Source: Pseudomonas syringae CC1557 (GTDB lineage Bacteria > Pseudomonadota > Gammaproteobacteria > Pseudomonadales > Pseudomonadaceae). From it: DNA of 64,000 nucleotides. Shown piece by piece: positions 43,126 through 52,557 of this stretch (positions are counted from its first letter, which is position 1; each line of letters begins with the position of its first letter). Both the position numbers and the translations under genes were made by a program. Below the pieces are notes generated by a model that saw only the letters and a program-made list of their open reading frames with translations, was not told where the DNA came from and searched no databases. The stretch spans positions 4,928,501 through 4,992,500 of the forward strand of contig NZ_CP007014.1 of NCBI RefSeq assembly GCF_000452705.1, written 5' to 3'.

Positions 43126-45660
43126 CTACGTCCCCCTCGGCTTCACCCTAGCCGTCGCCTCCGCCACCAACGGATCATCCGGCCAGTAATGCTTCGGATA
43201 CCGCCCTTTCAAATCCTTCTTTACCTCAATGTAGGTCGACCGCCAGAAGTTGGCCAGATCCTGCGTCACCTGCACCGGACGGCGCGCCGGGGACAATAAG
43301 TGCAGTTTCAAAACCTGTCGCCCATTGGCAATGCGCGGGGTATCGGATAGTCCAAACAGCTCTTGCAGCCTCACCGATAGGATCGGCGGGTGTTCGCTGT
43401 AGTCGATGCGAATGTTTGAGCCAGACGGCACCTGTAAGGTCTGCGGGGCCTGTGCTTCCAGTTGTTGCGGCATGGGCCATGGCAGGAGGTTGCGCAGGAT
43501 CGAGGACAGGTCGAGCTGGCTGAAATGGCTGAGTCGGGTGACTTTGCCGAGGTAGGGCATCAGCCAGTGTTCGAGTGTCGCCATCAGTTGCGGGTCGCTC
43601 AGGTCGGGCCATTCGCTGGTCGCGTTTTTGTCGATATCGAGGTTGCGCAACAGTGCGACACGCGCTTGCCACTGACGCAGTTCCGGGGTCCATGGCAGCA
43701 TTTCCAGGCCTTTGCGACGCACCAGCGCCAGCAACGCGTGGCTGCGGGCTGCGTCGTCGAGGCCGGTGAGCGGTTCGCGGCTGAGGATCAGTTCGCCGAC
43801 TTTGCGCTGTCGCTCGGCACGGAACACGCCTTCGCGTTCGTCCCAGTCGATCTGGTCAATGGCGATAACCTGCTCTGACAGTACTGAGTCGAACAGCGCC
43901 GGATCGAACTCGGCAGCGAGGTAGATGCGTTCTTCGCGCTGGCCCTGACGGCTGCCTAGGTCGGCGATCACCAGCCACGGCTGTTTCATCAGAGCGTCGG
44001 CCTCGGCGAACAGTGCTGCGCGACCGTTGGCCAGCCTGTATTCCGCGCCGCCCGCTCGACGTTGTTGTGCCACGCGATCCGGGTAGGCCAGCGCGAGCAA
44101 GGCGCCCAGCCAGCGGGAGTGATCGGGATCGCTGACCGGGCTGCTCGCTGCGCCACGCAGGTATCCGCGATATTGCCGCGCCAGTTGCCTGGCACGCTGC
44201 ACGCCGCCTTGTGCGCCACGCGCCGCGCGCTCGGTGCCTGCCAGCAGGGTCAGGCGACTGTGCAGATCTGCACCGCCGCCGCGCAGAATATCGCGCTCAC
44301 CCAATAAAGCCGCCACGTCACACGCTAGGTCGCCCAGCCCCAACGCATGGCCTCGCAGCAGTAGATGGGCGATACGCGGATGAGCAGGCACCTCGGCCAT
44401 CGCCTGGCCGTGTGGCGTCAGGGCTGGCGGCTGACCCGGCTGATTGCTCAGCGCTTCAAGCCGCACCAGCAGGTCCTGCGCTTGTGCATACGCCGCCGCT
44501 GGCGGCACATCAAGCCAGACCAGTTGCGCAGGCGTTACGCCCCAACGCGCCAGCTGCAACGCGAGCCCGGCCAGATCCGCCTGCAGAATTTCTGCCGCGC
44601 CGTAGGCGGCCAGTTGATCGTGCTGCGCCTCGGACCACAGCCGATAACACACGCCCGGTTCCAGCCGCCCTGCCCGTCCGGCCCGCTGAGTGGCGCTGGC
44701 GCGGGAGATGCGCTGAGTGTCGAGGCGCGTCATGCCGCTGCCCGGATCGAAACGCGGCACCCGCGCCAACCCGGCATCAATCACTACACGCACGCCGTCG
44801 ATGGTCAGGCTGGTTTCCGCGATGTTGGTCGCCAACACCACTTTACGCGTGCCCTTGGGGGCGGGCTCTATGGCGGCACGCTGCGCATTGAGGTCCAGCT
44901 CGCCATGCAAAGGGCAGAGCAGAATATCGGCGCGCTCACCGAGCGCTTCCGCCAGTTGCTGGTTGACCCGACGAATCTCGGCCTGCCCCGGCAGAAACAC
45001 CAGCAGGCTGCCGGACTCGCTTCCCAGCGCATCCAGCACCGTCTGCACGACACGCGGCTCGACAAACTCACCGGGCTGAAAAGGACGCCCCCACTGCATC
45101 GTCACGGGAAACATCCGCCCGTCGCTGCGCACGACCGGCGCATCGTCCAGCAACGCTGCCAGCCGCTCGCCTTCCAGGGTTGCCGACATCAGCAGAATCT
45201 TCAGCGGTTGGTCATCACGAAACAGCTCCCGGCCATTGAGGCTCAGAGCCAGCGCCAGATCAGCATCAAGGCTACGCTCGTGAAATTCGTCGAAAATCAG
45301 CAGCCCCACGCCTTCCAAAGCCGGGTCGTCCTGCAAGCGACGCGTAAGAATCCCCTCGGTGACCACTTCAATACGCGTCTTCGGGCCGACTCGACTTTCC
45401 AGACGAATCCGATAACCCACGGTCTCGCCAACCTTCTCACCCAACTCACTGGCCAACCGCTCCGCCGCCGCCCGCGCGGCAAGCCGACGCGGCTCCAGCA
45501 TCAGAATGGTCTGCCCGGCCAGCCAGGTTTCCTCAAGCAGCGCGAGCGGCACGCGCGTGGTCTTGCCCGCACCGGGAGGGGCTTCGAGCACGGCTTCATG
45601 GCGTGTGGACAGGGCCTGGCGCAGGGCTGGCAGGACGGCATCGATGGGTAACGAAATCAT
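43126..45660 (-). CDS. hrpB: ATP-dependent RNA helicase HrpB
   Basis: This 844-aa DExH-box helicase has Walker A EAPPGAGKTTRVPLALLEE, motif II LLIFDEFHERSLDADLALAL, SAT motif LMSATLEGERLAALL, motif V VLATNIAETSLTIDGV and motif VI QRAGRAGRLEPGVCYRLW. A C-terminal HrpB-specific region ends near AYPDRVAQQRRAGGAEYRLA and YIEVKKDLKGRYPKHYWPDD. The length is normal. The name is unrelated to the type III secretion HrpB. It is thought to act in RNA metabolism; precise substrates are not established. Confidence 0.95.
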   Translation of the reverse strand: MISLPIDAVLPALRQALSTRHEAVLEAPPGAGKTTRVPLALLEETWLAGQTILMLEPRRLAARAAAERLASELGEKVGETVGYRIRLESRVGPKTRIEVVTEGILTRRLQDDPALEGVGLLIFDEFHERSLDADLALALSLNGRELFRDDQPLKILLMSATLEGERLAALLDDAPVVRSDGRMFPVTMQWGRPFQPGEFVEPRVVQTVLDALGSESGSLLVFLPGQAEIRRVNQQLAEALGERADILLCPLHGELDLNAQRAAIEPAPKGTRKVVLATNIAETSLTIDGVRVVIDAGLARVPRFDPGSGMTRLDTQRISRASATQRAGRAGRLEPGVCYRLWSEAQHDQLAAYGAAEILQADLAGLALQLARWGVTPAQLVWLDVPPAAAYAQAQDLLVRLEALSNQPGQPPALTPHGQAMAEVPAHPRIAHLLLRGHALGLGDLACDVAALLGERDILRGGGADLHSRLTLLAGTERAARGAQGGVQRARQLARQYRGYLRGAASSPVSDPDHSRWLGALLALAYPDRVAQQRRAGGAEYRLANGRAALFAEADALMKQPWLVIADLGSRQGQREERIYLAAEFDPALFDSVLSEQVIAIDQIDWDEREGVFRAERQRKVGELILSREPLTGLDDAARSHALLALVRRKGLEMLPWTPELRQWQARVALLRNLDIDKNATSEWPDLSDPQLMATLEHWLMPYLGKVTRLSHFSQLDLSSILRNLLPWPMPQQLEAQAPQTLQVPSGSNIRIDYSEHPPILSVRLQELFGLSDTPRIANGRQVLKLHLLSPARRPVQVTQDLANFWRSTYIEVKKDLKGRYPKHYWPDDPLVAEATARVKPRGT

Positions 45661-45709
45661 GGGGGCTCCCGGAGAGATGCGGGGAGTATACCGGGGTGGG
45701 GTTGGGGAA

Positions 45710-46888
45710 TCAGGCGGCGTGTTTTAGCTGGATGGCAGTCGCTACCAACAGCACGATGCACAGCACCATGCAAATAGCGTTGGTGTCTGCCCAACCCACC
45801 GTGCTGAACAAGAGCGAGGGAGTGAACGCGCCAATCGTTGCAAGGATTGCGATAGCCAGATCGTTTTTGCCTTGCATCAGCATGGCTCCGGAATTGCTCT
45901 GCTGGGCGCGTGCCAACAGTGCTCCGCCCCCGACATAGGTCAGGTTCCAGCCCAGCCCTAGAATGATCAGCGAAAAAACCACGACCTTATGACTGCTCGA
46001 TCCCATGTTTATGGCAGCGCAACCAATCAACAGGATCAAGCCTGTACAGATGGTGGTTTTGATCCCGATTTTCTGGATGATCACCCCGGTGAAAAAAGAA
46101 GGCGCAAACATGGCTATCACATGCCACTGAATCGCAAGGCGAACATCCGAGAAGTCCTGATGCATATGCTTCATGTGCATCGAAGCCTGAATCATCAGCA
46201 AGTTCATGACGCCGTAACCTACGGCTGCGACCGTCATGGCAATCACGATCGTCGGTGTAAACAAGGTCTGGCGCTCTGTTTCGAGCTTTTCGTTCCCACT
46301 GATAGCTGAAGGCATCACTGGATCATCAGGCAGACAAACAGCTATCAACAACGATAACGCTGCCAGACCAATGAACGACGCATAGCACAACGAAAACAGC
46401 GGATAGCCGCCCAAGTCTCTGAGCAGTTCGGTAAGTGTGGGCCCAACGATGGCGGCGATGACGCCGCCGGCCACAACCAGCGAGATAGCCTTGGGTTTTA
46501 ACGTTTGATGCAGATTGTCGGTCGCCGCGAAACGGTTGAAGTTGGCAAACGCGATATACACCCCGAGTGCAGCATGGCTGAAAACCAGCGCAGGGAAATG
46601 CTGATGCTCAACTGCCCAAAAGCCACTCATGCCGGATATCACCAGCGGGATAGCGCCCAGCATGAAGGCTTTTTTTCGGCCGATGCGACTCATCAATCTG
46701 GAGACGGGGTATGTCGCCAGCATCAGCAATAAGAACTGAAAGCCATAGGGTACGGTTGAGAATCTTGTATCGGGTGCGAGTGCCGAGCCGACAATGGCTG
46801 CCATGGTTACCGACATCACAGCTGTGGTCAGGTTGATGGATTGCGCAGTGAAATACAGGTAGGTGCGTCGGGGCAGCGTGTTCGTCAT
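45710..46888 (-). CDS. MFS transporter
   Basis: This 392-aa inner-membrane protein has about 12 helices and the loop 2-3 motif YPVSRLMSRIGRKKAFMLGA. Helix 5 has VVAGGVIAAIVGPTLTELLR, a sugar/drug-porter-like arrangement. The substrate is unknown. It is divergently transcribed from a MocR-type regulator 192 bp away, so regulation by that protein is likely. The start ATG gives MTNTLPRRTYLYFTAQSINL. Confidence 0.9.
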   Translation of the reverse strand: MTNTLPRRTYLYFTAQSINLTTAVMSVTMAAIVGSALAPDTRFSTVPYGFQFLLLMLATYPVSRLMSRIGRKKAFMLGAIPLVISGMSGFWAVEHQHFPALVFSHAALGVYIAFANFNRFAATDNLHQTLKPKAISLVVAGGVIAAIVGPTLTELLRDLGGYPLFSLCYASFIGLAALSLLIAVCLPDDPVMPSAISGNEKLETERQTLFTPTIVIAMTVAAVGYGVMNLLMIQASMHMKHMHQDFSDVRLAIQWHVIAMFAPSFFTGVIIQKIGIKTTICTGLILLIGCAAINMGSSSHKVVVFSLIILGLGWNLTYVGGGALLARAQQSNSGAMLMQGKNDLAIAILATIGAFTPSLLFSTVGWADTNAICMVLCIVLLVATAIQLKHAA

Positions 46889-47080
46889 GGACAGTGCTCA
46901 TGGTAGGGAAGGAGCTGCCGTCCTTTTGACAAAAAGCTCAGACATCAATGGATGCGGCGCCTTGTCTCAGCCCCGGCAGCAAATGCATGCTCGCATCTGT
47001 CCGGCGTCTGCGGGCACACAGTCGACAAGCTTTTCGATTAACTGTTAGGGTATTTTTTCTATCAGTTTGACGAAGCTGCC

Positions 47081-48421
47081 ATGACCCCCAATGCCCTTTA
47101 TGACTCGCTGAAGCAGCGCCTTGAATCAGGCGAGTGGCTGGCGGGCCAACGCATGCCCTCGATCAGGAAACTGGCCTCGACTGCTGACGCCAGCTACCAC
47201 GATGCAGTGTCGGCGTATGCGCGTCTGGTGAGTGAAGGCGTGCTATCCGCCGCCCCCGGGCGTGGCTATTTTGTAACCAGCGGTGCCTCGCAAGCGGTTA
47301 ACCCTCGCGAGCCAGAGTGCATGAGCGCTGATCCTCTGTTCAGGCTTCTACAGGGTGGACCGCAGTACACCAAACTGGGGTGTGGCTGGCTGCCACCGGC
47401 ATGGCGCGATACCGAATTGCTGGCCAAGGCCATTCGACGCACGGCGCGGCTGGAGCAAAGTTCGTTGGCCGAATACGGCGACATTTCCGGTTATCTCCCG
47501 ATGCGTAAACAGCTGTGCGTGCATATCAAGCGCCTGAGCCGCATCGATATCAGGCCGATTCAGGTGCTTACTACGCTAGGCGCGACGCAGGGCCTGGATC
47601 TGGTGGCAAGGCTACTGATCAAGCCGGGCGACCATGTATTCGTGGACGAGCCGGGCAATGGCAACCTGATCAGATTGATCCAGTTGGCGGGGGGGCATGT
47701 GGTCGGCGTGCGGCGAACTCAGGATGGACCCGACATTGCGGAGATGGAAAGTTACCTGGCGAAGCACACGGTCAAAGCCTTCTTCTGCAATAGCACCTTT
47801 CACAACCCGACCGGCAGCAACATTAGCCCGCACAACGCCTTCAAGGTCCTGCGTCTGGCCGTCGAGCACGAGTTTTTTGTGGTCGAAGATGACGTCTACG
47901 GCGACTTCAGCCCAACCGTCCGCCAGACGTTTGCCGAGCTGGATAATCTGGATCGGGTTATCTACATCGGCAGCTTTTCCAAATGCCTTTCGGCGTCACT
48001 GCGCGTGGGCTTTATCGCCTGCTCGCAAGAGCTCATCGAGCCACTGACACGCTTGAAGCTATTGACCTGCGTTGCCGTTCCTGCGTTTTGCGAGCGCTTC
48101 GTGAATACCATCCTCGCAGACGGTACTTACACTCGGCACATGCAAGATGTGCAGCAAAGGCTGATCAGCCAACAGGTCCAGACACAACGCTCGCTACTCG
48201 CACGAGGCTGGAGGTTCGATATAGCACCGCAGGGCGGCATGTTCATTTGGGCCTATCATCCGGATATTCCGGATTTACAGCCCTTCATGAAGAAACTTGA
48301 GCAGCACAAGATTCTGCTGATGCCGGGTTCGGCCTTCTCGGTGTCACGCGATTACCAGCGTTTTGCACGGATCAACTGCACGCACTTTTCCGAGGCCGTG
48401 GAGGGGCACTTTTGCCTATAG
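47081..48421 (+). CDS. MocR/GntR-family PLP-dependent regulator
   Basis: This 446-aa protein fuses an N-terminal GntR winged HTH (NALYDSLKQRLESGEWLAGQ, MPSIRKLASTADASYHDAV) to a fold-type-I aminotransferase domain. The latter has VLTTLGATQGLDLVARLLIK, FCNSTFHNPTGSNI, EDDVYGDF and IGSFSKCLSASLRVGF, with the PLP-binding lysine in SFSK. MocR proteins sense PLP or amino compounds and control nearby metabolic or transport genes. It is divergent from the MFS gene at 45710-46888, its likely target. Confidence 0.93.
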   Translation: MTPNALYDSLKQRLESGEWLAGQRMPSIRKLASTADASYHDAVSAYARLVSEGVLSAAPGRGYFVTSGASQAVNPREPECMSADPLFRLLQGGPQYTKLGCGWLPPAWRDTELLAKAIRRTARLEQSSLAEYGDISGYLPMRKQLCVHIKRLSRIDIRPIQVLTTLGATQGLDLVARLLIKPGDHVFVDEPGNGNLIRLIQLAGGHVVGVRRTQDGPDIAEMESYLAKHTVKAFFCNSTFHNPTGSNISPHNAFKVLRLAVEHEFFVVEDDVYGDFSPTVRQTFAELDNLDRVIYIGSFSKCLSASLRVGFIACSQELIEPLTRLKLLTCVAVPAFCERFVNTILADGTYTRHMQDVQQRLISQQVQTQRSLLARGWRFDIAPQGGMFIWAYHPDIPDLQPFMKKLEQHKILLMPGSAFSVSRDYQRFARINCTHFSEAVEGHFCL

Positions 48422-48463
48422 AACCGCGGATCAGATGCAGGCAGGTGACGCGGAGCGCTCATC

Positions 48464-48682
48464 GTTATACACAAGCCGATTTTGATTCTGGCCGCAGGCC
48501 GTCGGAGCGAGCCGGGCGAGGCTTCGCTTGTTCGCGAAAGGGCCGGTATGATCGCCGAAAATGCATCTTCTGAAACACCGTCTTCGCGAACAATGCGGAT
48601 CGCCGCCCCGGTCGCTCCTACGCCCTGCGGGCAGAAGCCTGAAAGGCACCTATTCCGGGCTCTCCAAGACTTGTGTATACGC
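48464..48682. repeat. MITE-like element with TATACACAAG inverted ends
   Basis: This roughly 215-bp element is bounded by TATACACAAG (48466-48475) and its inverse CTTGTGTATA (48670-48679). Inside, it has GC-rich REP-like hairpins (GCCGCAGGCCGTCGGAGCGA, TTCGCTTGTTCGCGAAAG). No ORF is present. A second, half-length copy is at 36669-36801 in inverted orientation. It lies between the convergent MocR and RidA genes and fills most of the 300-bp gap there. Confidence 0.75.
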
Positions 48683-48719
48683 TGAGCCCAGAGCGTATTG
48701 AACGATCAGCGCCTGAAAA

Positions 48720-49103
48720 TCAACCCGCCTTCACCGCCATCGCCGTCACCTCAACGCGCATCCCTTCAACCGCCAGCGCAGCGACACCCACTGCCGCACG
48801 AACCGGCCACGGCTTTTTGAAGAAGCGCTTATACACATCGTTGAATGCAGCGCGGTCTGCCATGTCGGTCAGGTAGATGGTCAGGTGCAGGACGCGGTCC
48901 ATCGAGCTGCCTGCTCGCTCCAGCGCATCTTTCAAAGCCCGCAAGGTGCATTCGCTTTGTGCGGTGATATCACCCAGTTCCAGGCTGCCGTCGGGGCGGG
49001 TCGGGATCTGAGTGCTGACCAGCAGGCCGTTGAAGTCGGCGACGTCGGAGGAGATGGAGTCCGCATCAGGATCGGGGGTGAAGGTGATGTCTGCGTTTGC
49101 CAT
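48720..49103 (-). CDS. RidA-family protein
   Basis: This 127-aa protein of the YjgF/YER057c/UK114 family clears reactive enamine/imine intermediates by hydrolysis in its active members. It contains GLLVSTQIPTRPDGSLELGD, LERAGSSMDRVLHLTIYLTD and the C-terminal GMRVEVTAMAV with the Arg typical of active RidA proteins (the R-V-E motif). The ATG at 49101-49103 (MANADITFTPDPD) is chosen. Its exact subfamily is not clear. Confidence 0.88.
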   Translation of the reverse strand: MANADITFTPDPDADSISSDVADFNGLLVSTQIPTRPDGSLELGDITAQSECTLRALKDALERAGSSMDRVLHLTIYLTDMADRAAFNDVYKRFFKKPWPVRAAVGVAALAVEGMRVEVTAMAVKAG

Positions 49104-49272
49104 GGGATCTCTGCTTTGCAAAAGACGGAAAACGGTAAGCCTACGCGAGCGGCAGGTATGGGTCGAGCCGTGGGCTTTTTCGCGGAAAGTTGAAATGCAC
49201 GGCGTTGCCCGACAGAATCGCGACCCGATCCAGCCAACGGTGGTAGATGTCTCAGATGAAAAGGTGCGACGG

Positions 49273-49968
49273 TTGAACGAGCAGACGTTGTCCATGCGCC
49301 TTGAGCGCGTCGCCTCGCAGGTGCCAGCGGGTGCGCGACTGGCCGATATCGGCTCGGACCACGGCTATCTGCCGGTGGCGTTGTTGAACCGTGGGGTGAT
49401 TTCGGCGGCAGTGGCTGGCGAGGTGGCGTTGACGCCGTTCTATGCAGCCGAGCGCACCGTGCGGGAAAACGATCTGGAACAGCAGATCACCGTGCGCCTG
49501 GCTGATGGGCTGGCGGCGATTGAAGCGAGCGATGGCATCACGGCGGTGAGCCTCTGCGGCATGGGTGGCGAAACGATTCGCGACATTCTGGAAAGCGGCA
49601 AGGCGCGGCTGAGCGGTCAGGAACGGCTGATCCTGCAACCCAACGGCGGCGAGCAGCCATTGCGCGTCTGGCTGATGGAAAATGGCTACCGCATCGTTTA
49701 CGAGGAGGTGCTGCGGGAAAACCGTTTCGACTACGAAATCGTTGTTGCGGAACGCACCGGGCCTGTTATTTACACCGCAGAAGAGTTGTACTTCGGTCCG
49801 CTACAACTACAGACGCGCAGCCCGGCGTTTCTGCTCAAGTGGCAGCGCCTGCTGGGCAAGAAGCAGAAGACCCTGAATAACTTCAACCGAGCGCAGAAAA
49901 CCGTACTGGAAGAGAAAATGCAGCGCGTCACGCAGCAGGTGCAATGGATTACCGATTTGCTGGCTTGA
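49273..49968 (+). CDS. TrmK-like tRNA (adenine-22-N1)-methyltransferase
   Basis: This 231-aa Rossmann methyltransferase of the TrmK/COG2384 family has LADIGSDHGYLPVALLNRG (SAM site), VAGEVALTPFYAAERTV, VSLCGMGGETIRDIL, the catalytic LILQPNGGEQPLRVWLMENG and a helical C-terminal extension (NNFNRAQKTVLEEKMQRVTQ). In B. subtilis TrmK makes m1A22 in tRNA. The TTG at 49273 with AAGGTG upstream gives the family-like MNEQTLSMRLERVA; an ATG at 49294 is an alternative. It is divergent from the RidA gene. Confidence 0.88.
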   Translation: MNEQTLSMRLERVASQVPAGARLADIGSDHGYLPVALLNRGVISAAVAGEVALTPFYAAERTVRENDLEQQITVRLADGLAAIEASDGITAVSLCGMGGETIRDILESGKARLSGQERLILQPNGGEQPLRVWLMENGYRIVYEEVLRENRFDYEIVVAERTGPVIYTAEELYFGPLQLQTRSPAFLLKWQRLLGKKQKTLNNFNRAQKTVLEEKMQRVTQQVQWITDLLA

Positions 49969-50033
49969 GCACTCCAATCGAACTCAGGCCCTGGCCCGCT
50001 CTCAAAAACCCATGATCAACCGACGGGAGAAAC

Positions 50034-50579
50034 ATGACCATGCATTCAGACACTCTTTCATGGGGTCACGGCCCTCACTTGTTTGAAGTATTCCTTGAGC
50101 CCACCTGCCCCTTTTCAGTGAAGGCGTTCTTCAAGCTGGATGACCTGCTGGCTCAGGCCGGGGAAGACAAGGTCACGGTCAAAATCCGTTTGCAGTCTCA
50201 GCCCTGGCATATGTTTTCGGGCGTCATCGTGCGCTGCATTCTGGCCGCTGCAACGCTGGAAGGCGGCAAGGAAAGCGCCAAGGCGGTCATGACGGCGGTT
50301 GCGTCGCACCGCGAAGAGTTCGAGTTTGAACACCACGCGGGCGGGCCGAATCTCGATGCCACGCCCAACGACATCATTGCACGCATCGAACGCTACAGCG
50401 GCTTGGCGCTGGCTGAAGCATTTGCCAATCCCGACCTTGAACACGCGGTGAAATGGCACACCAAATATGCGCGGCAAAACGGTATTCACGTTTCGCCGAC
50501 CTTCATGGTCGACGGCCTCGTGCAGCCCGGTTTGAGCAGCGGCGATCCCGTCTCGAAGTGGGTGTCTGAAATCAGCTGA
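50034..50579 (+). CDS. DsbA-fold thioredoxin-like protein without CxxC
   Basis: This 181-aa protein has a DsbA-like thioredoxin fold. The segment FEVFLEPTCPFSVKAFFKLD is where DsbA has CPYC, but only the first cysteine is kept (CPFS). The cis-proline loop is HVSPTFMVDG. It has no signal peptide, so it is cytoplasmic and cannot act as a classical disulfide oxidase. It may be a thiol-dependent reductase or isomerase-like protein. It stands alone downstream of the TrmK gene. Confidence 0.85.
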   Translation: MTMHSDTLSWGHGPHLFEVFLEPTCPFSVKAFFKLDDLLAQAGEDKVTVKIRLQSQPWHMFSGVIVRCILAAATLEGGKESAKAVMTAVASHREEFEFEHHAGGPNLDATPNDIIARIERYSGLALAEAFANPDLEHAVKWHTKYARQNGIHVSPTFMVDGLVQPGLSSGDPVSKWVSEIS

Positions 50580-50587
50580 AGCGCAGG

Positions 50588-51556
50588 TCAAGCCCTCGCC
50601 GCAAGCCGCTCATTGATCCACTCATGACTGCGGGCCAGGGCCTTGCGCGCCAACGCCGTCGGGAAGTGAATGAATCCGTGCGGAGACTCCGGCAGAAGGT
50701 GCATTTCCACGTCTGCCGAGTTCGCCCAGCGCTCGGCCATCTGCAGGGTGTCGTCCAGCAGAGGATCAATCTCCCCGACAAACATCAGTGCGGGTGGCAG
50801 GTCGGTCAAGTCGCCATAAAGAGGTGAAAGAGGCGCCTCTCGGCGCTTCTCATCACTGATATCGGGCGTCAACAAGCGCATTGCACTGACCATACCGGGG
50901 CCATCCAGCACGAGTGTGTCGGGGCCTGCCGTACGAACGCTTGGCGTGCCGGTCAGGTCGTAAACGCCGTAATACAGGACCGTGCCGACCACACGCTCAA
51001 GCAGTTCGGGCCTGGCCTTCAATTTCAGCAGAGTCGCTGCGGCGAGATGCCCGCCCGCCGATTCACCCACGACAATAACCGGCAGACCGGCAAACTCTTC
51101 GCAGTCCTCCAGCAACCAGCAGGCCGCAGAGAAACAGTCGTCCATCAGGCCTTCAACGGGTGTCGACACGGCCAGCCGATAATCAACAGACACGATCGCT
51201 ACGTCGCAGGCGTTGAGCATGCCGATGTTGAGGTCGTCATTCATCTGCGCGTTGCCGATCACCCAGCCGCCACCGTGGATATCAAACACCACGCCTTTGG
51301 GCTTGCCCTTGGGTTTGATGATGCGTACCGGCACCGGCACTCCGTTTACGCTGATAATTCTCTTTTCAGCCCGAAGCCCTTGCTTGCCCAGCTTGAAGGC
51401 GCCACCCACCTGACCGACACGCAACAGCGCTTGAATCACCAGCGGTGCGACGCGATTGCGGATACGAAAACGTGGCAGGCGCGCAAGAGTCTTGTTGAAC
51501 CGGCGCACTTCCGCCAATTCCTGCTCACTGGAAGGCCAAAGCTTTTTAGTGTCCAC
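50588..51556 (-). CDS. Alpha/beta hydrolase, HSL-type esterase
   Basis: This 322-aa cytoplasmic hydrolase of the hormone-sensitive-lipase branch has the oxyanion motif VFDIHGGGWVIGNAQMNDDL, the nucleophile elbow VIVVGESAGGHLAAATLLKL (GESAGG), a catalytic Asp in FVGEIDPLLDD, and His in PESPHGFIHFP. It likely hydrolyses short-chain esters. The start is GTG (VDTKKLWPSSE), with the true start uncertain by a few codons. It is convergent with the DsbA-fold gene, 8 bp apart. Confidence 0.92.
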   Translation of the reverse strand: MDTKKLWPSSEQELAEVRRFNKTLARLPRFRIRNRVAPLVIQALLRVGQVGGAFKLGKQGLRAEKRIISVNGVPVPVRIIKPKGKPKGVVFDIHGGGWVIGNAQMNDDLNIGMLNACDVAIVSVDYRLAVSTPVEGLMDDCFSAACWLLEDCEEFAGLPVIVVGESAGGHLAAATLLKLKARPELLERVVGTVLYYGVYDLTGTPSVRTAGPDTLVLDGPGMVSAMRLLTPDISDEKRREAPLSPLYGDLTDLPPALMFVGEIDPLLDDTLQMAERWANSADVEMHLLPESPHGFIHFPTALARKALARSHEWINERLAARA

Positions 51557-51630
51557 TGTCTGCTCTCTTGTCCGGCGTTGATGTGCGGGCGCGATTACGC
51601 AGTCTGCTCCCGCCTATACCTGAGAGGCCA

Positions 51631-52557
51631 CTAATCGTAGAACGGTTCAACCGACGCACGGCTGCCGACAAAAAAACTGTCCGCGACCAGTCGTAACGGC
51701 TGTAGATCCAGATCGCTGGTTTTAGTGGCGATCAACTGTTGAAAGTGTCGATACACCGCCGCGTACTCACCCTCTTCCGAAACGGTCTGGCGCACACCAT
51801 CGATACTCAGCAGCGCGCCGCCGTTATCCAGACGCAAGGTGCCTTCGGTGCAACGAATTTCGATGCTCCAGAGTTCGTCATGACCGTGATCGAAATCGAA
51901 CTCTGCGCGGATGTCGAGGTGGCGTGCGTCAGACATTTTGATCGACGCGGCAATAGGCGACTGGCAGTTGCCCGGTACACGCAGCTCGGCAGATTCCACG
52001 AGCATTGGCAGTGGGAGCAGATGGGTCGCAATCGACAAGGCATTGATGCCCGGATCAAACACGCCCAGGCCGCCGGGCTGCCAGATCCACGCCTGACCTG
52101 GGTGCCACTTGCGCACGTCTTCCTTCCAGTCGATCTGTACGCTTTGCAGAGTGCGGGTGGCGAGCCAGTCGCGGGCAGCTTCGATGCCGGGCGCATAACG
52201 CGAATGCCAGGCAAAAAAACCGCTGACGCCCTGCTGCTTCACTTGGTCGACCAGCATCATCGCTTCACCCAACGTGGCGCATGGCGGCTTTTCCACCAGC
52301 ACATGCTTGCCAGCAGCCAGCGCCTGCTGCACCAAAGCGAAGCGGCCTTGTGGCGGTGTGCAGAACGCAATCGCATCGACATGAAGCCCGCTTTCAAGCA
52401 GCTCGCCCAAAGACTTGAAATTCTCAACCCCTGCACACGGCTGCCCTTGGGTGGCAACGGCCACCAACTGAAACGCGGGGTTGGCGCGGATAGCAGGGAC
52501 GTGCTGATCCTGAGCAATCTTGCCGTAACCCACCAGCCCGAGACGAATCGGTTGCAT
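51631..52557 (-). CDS. Gfo/Idh/MocA oxidoreductase (galactose-dehydrogenase-like)
   Basis: This 308-aa NAD(P)-dependent oxidoreductase has the N-terminal Rossmann motif IRLGLVGYGKIAQDQHVPAI, the conserved EKPPCATLGEA (EKP) and a C-terminal GFO_IDH_MocA domain with HPGQAWIWQPGGLGVFDPGI containing the catalytic D-x-G-x-N-like region. The pattern resembles D-galactose 1-dehydrogenases of pseudomonads (Gal-type), but the substrate is not proven by sequence. It starts 75 bp upstream of the esterase gene on the same strand. Confidence 0.87.
   Translation of the reverse strand: MQPIRLGLVGYGKIAQDQHVPAIRANPAFQLVAVATQGQPCAGVENFKSLGELLESGLHVDAIAFCTPPQGRFALVQQALAAGKHVLVEKPPCATLGEAMMLVDQVKQQGVSGFFAWHSRYAPGIEAARDWLATRTLQSVQIDWKEDVRKWHPGQAWIWQPGGLGVFDPGINALSIATHLLPLPMLVESAELRVPGNCQSPIAASIKMSDARHLDIRAEFDFDHGHDELWSIEIRCTEGTLRLDNGGALLSIDGVRQTVSEEGEYAAVYRHFQQLIATKTSDLDLQPLRLVADSFFVGSRASVEPFYD

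Noticed and set aside
43126..45660. Link of HrpB to the type III secretion hrp genes
   Set aside because: The protein is a DExH helicase with normal RNA-helicase motifs. The name is shared but the type III component is a different protein, and no hrp/hrc genes are near.
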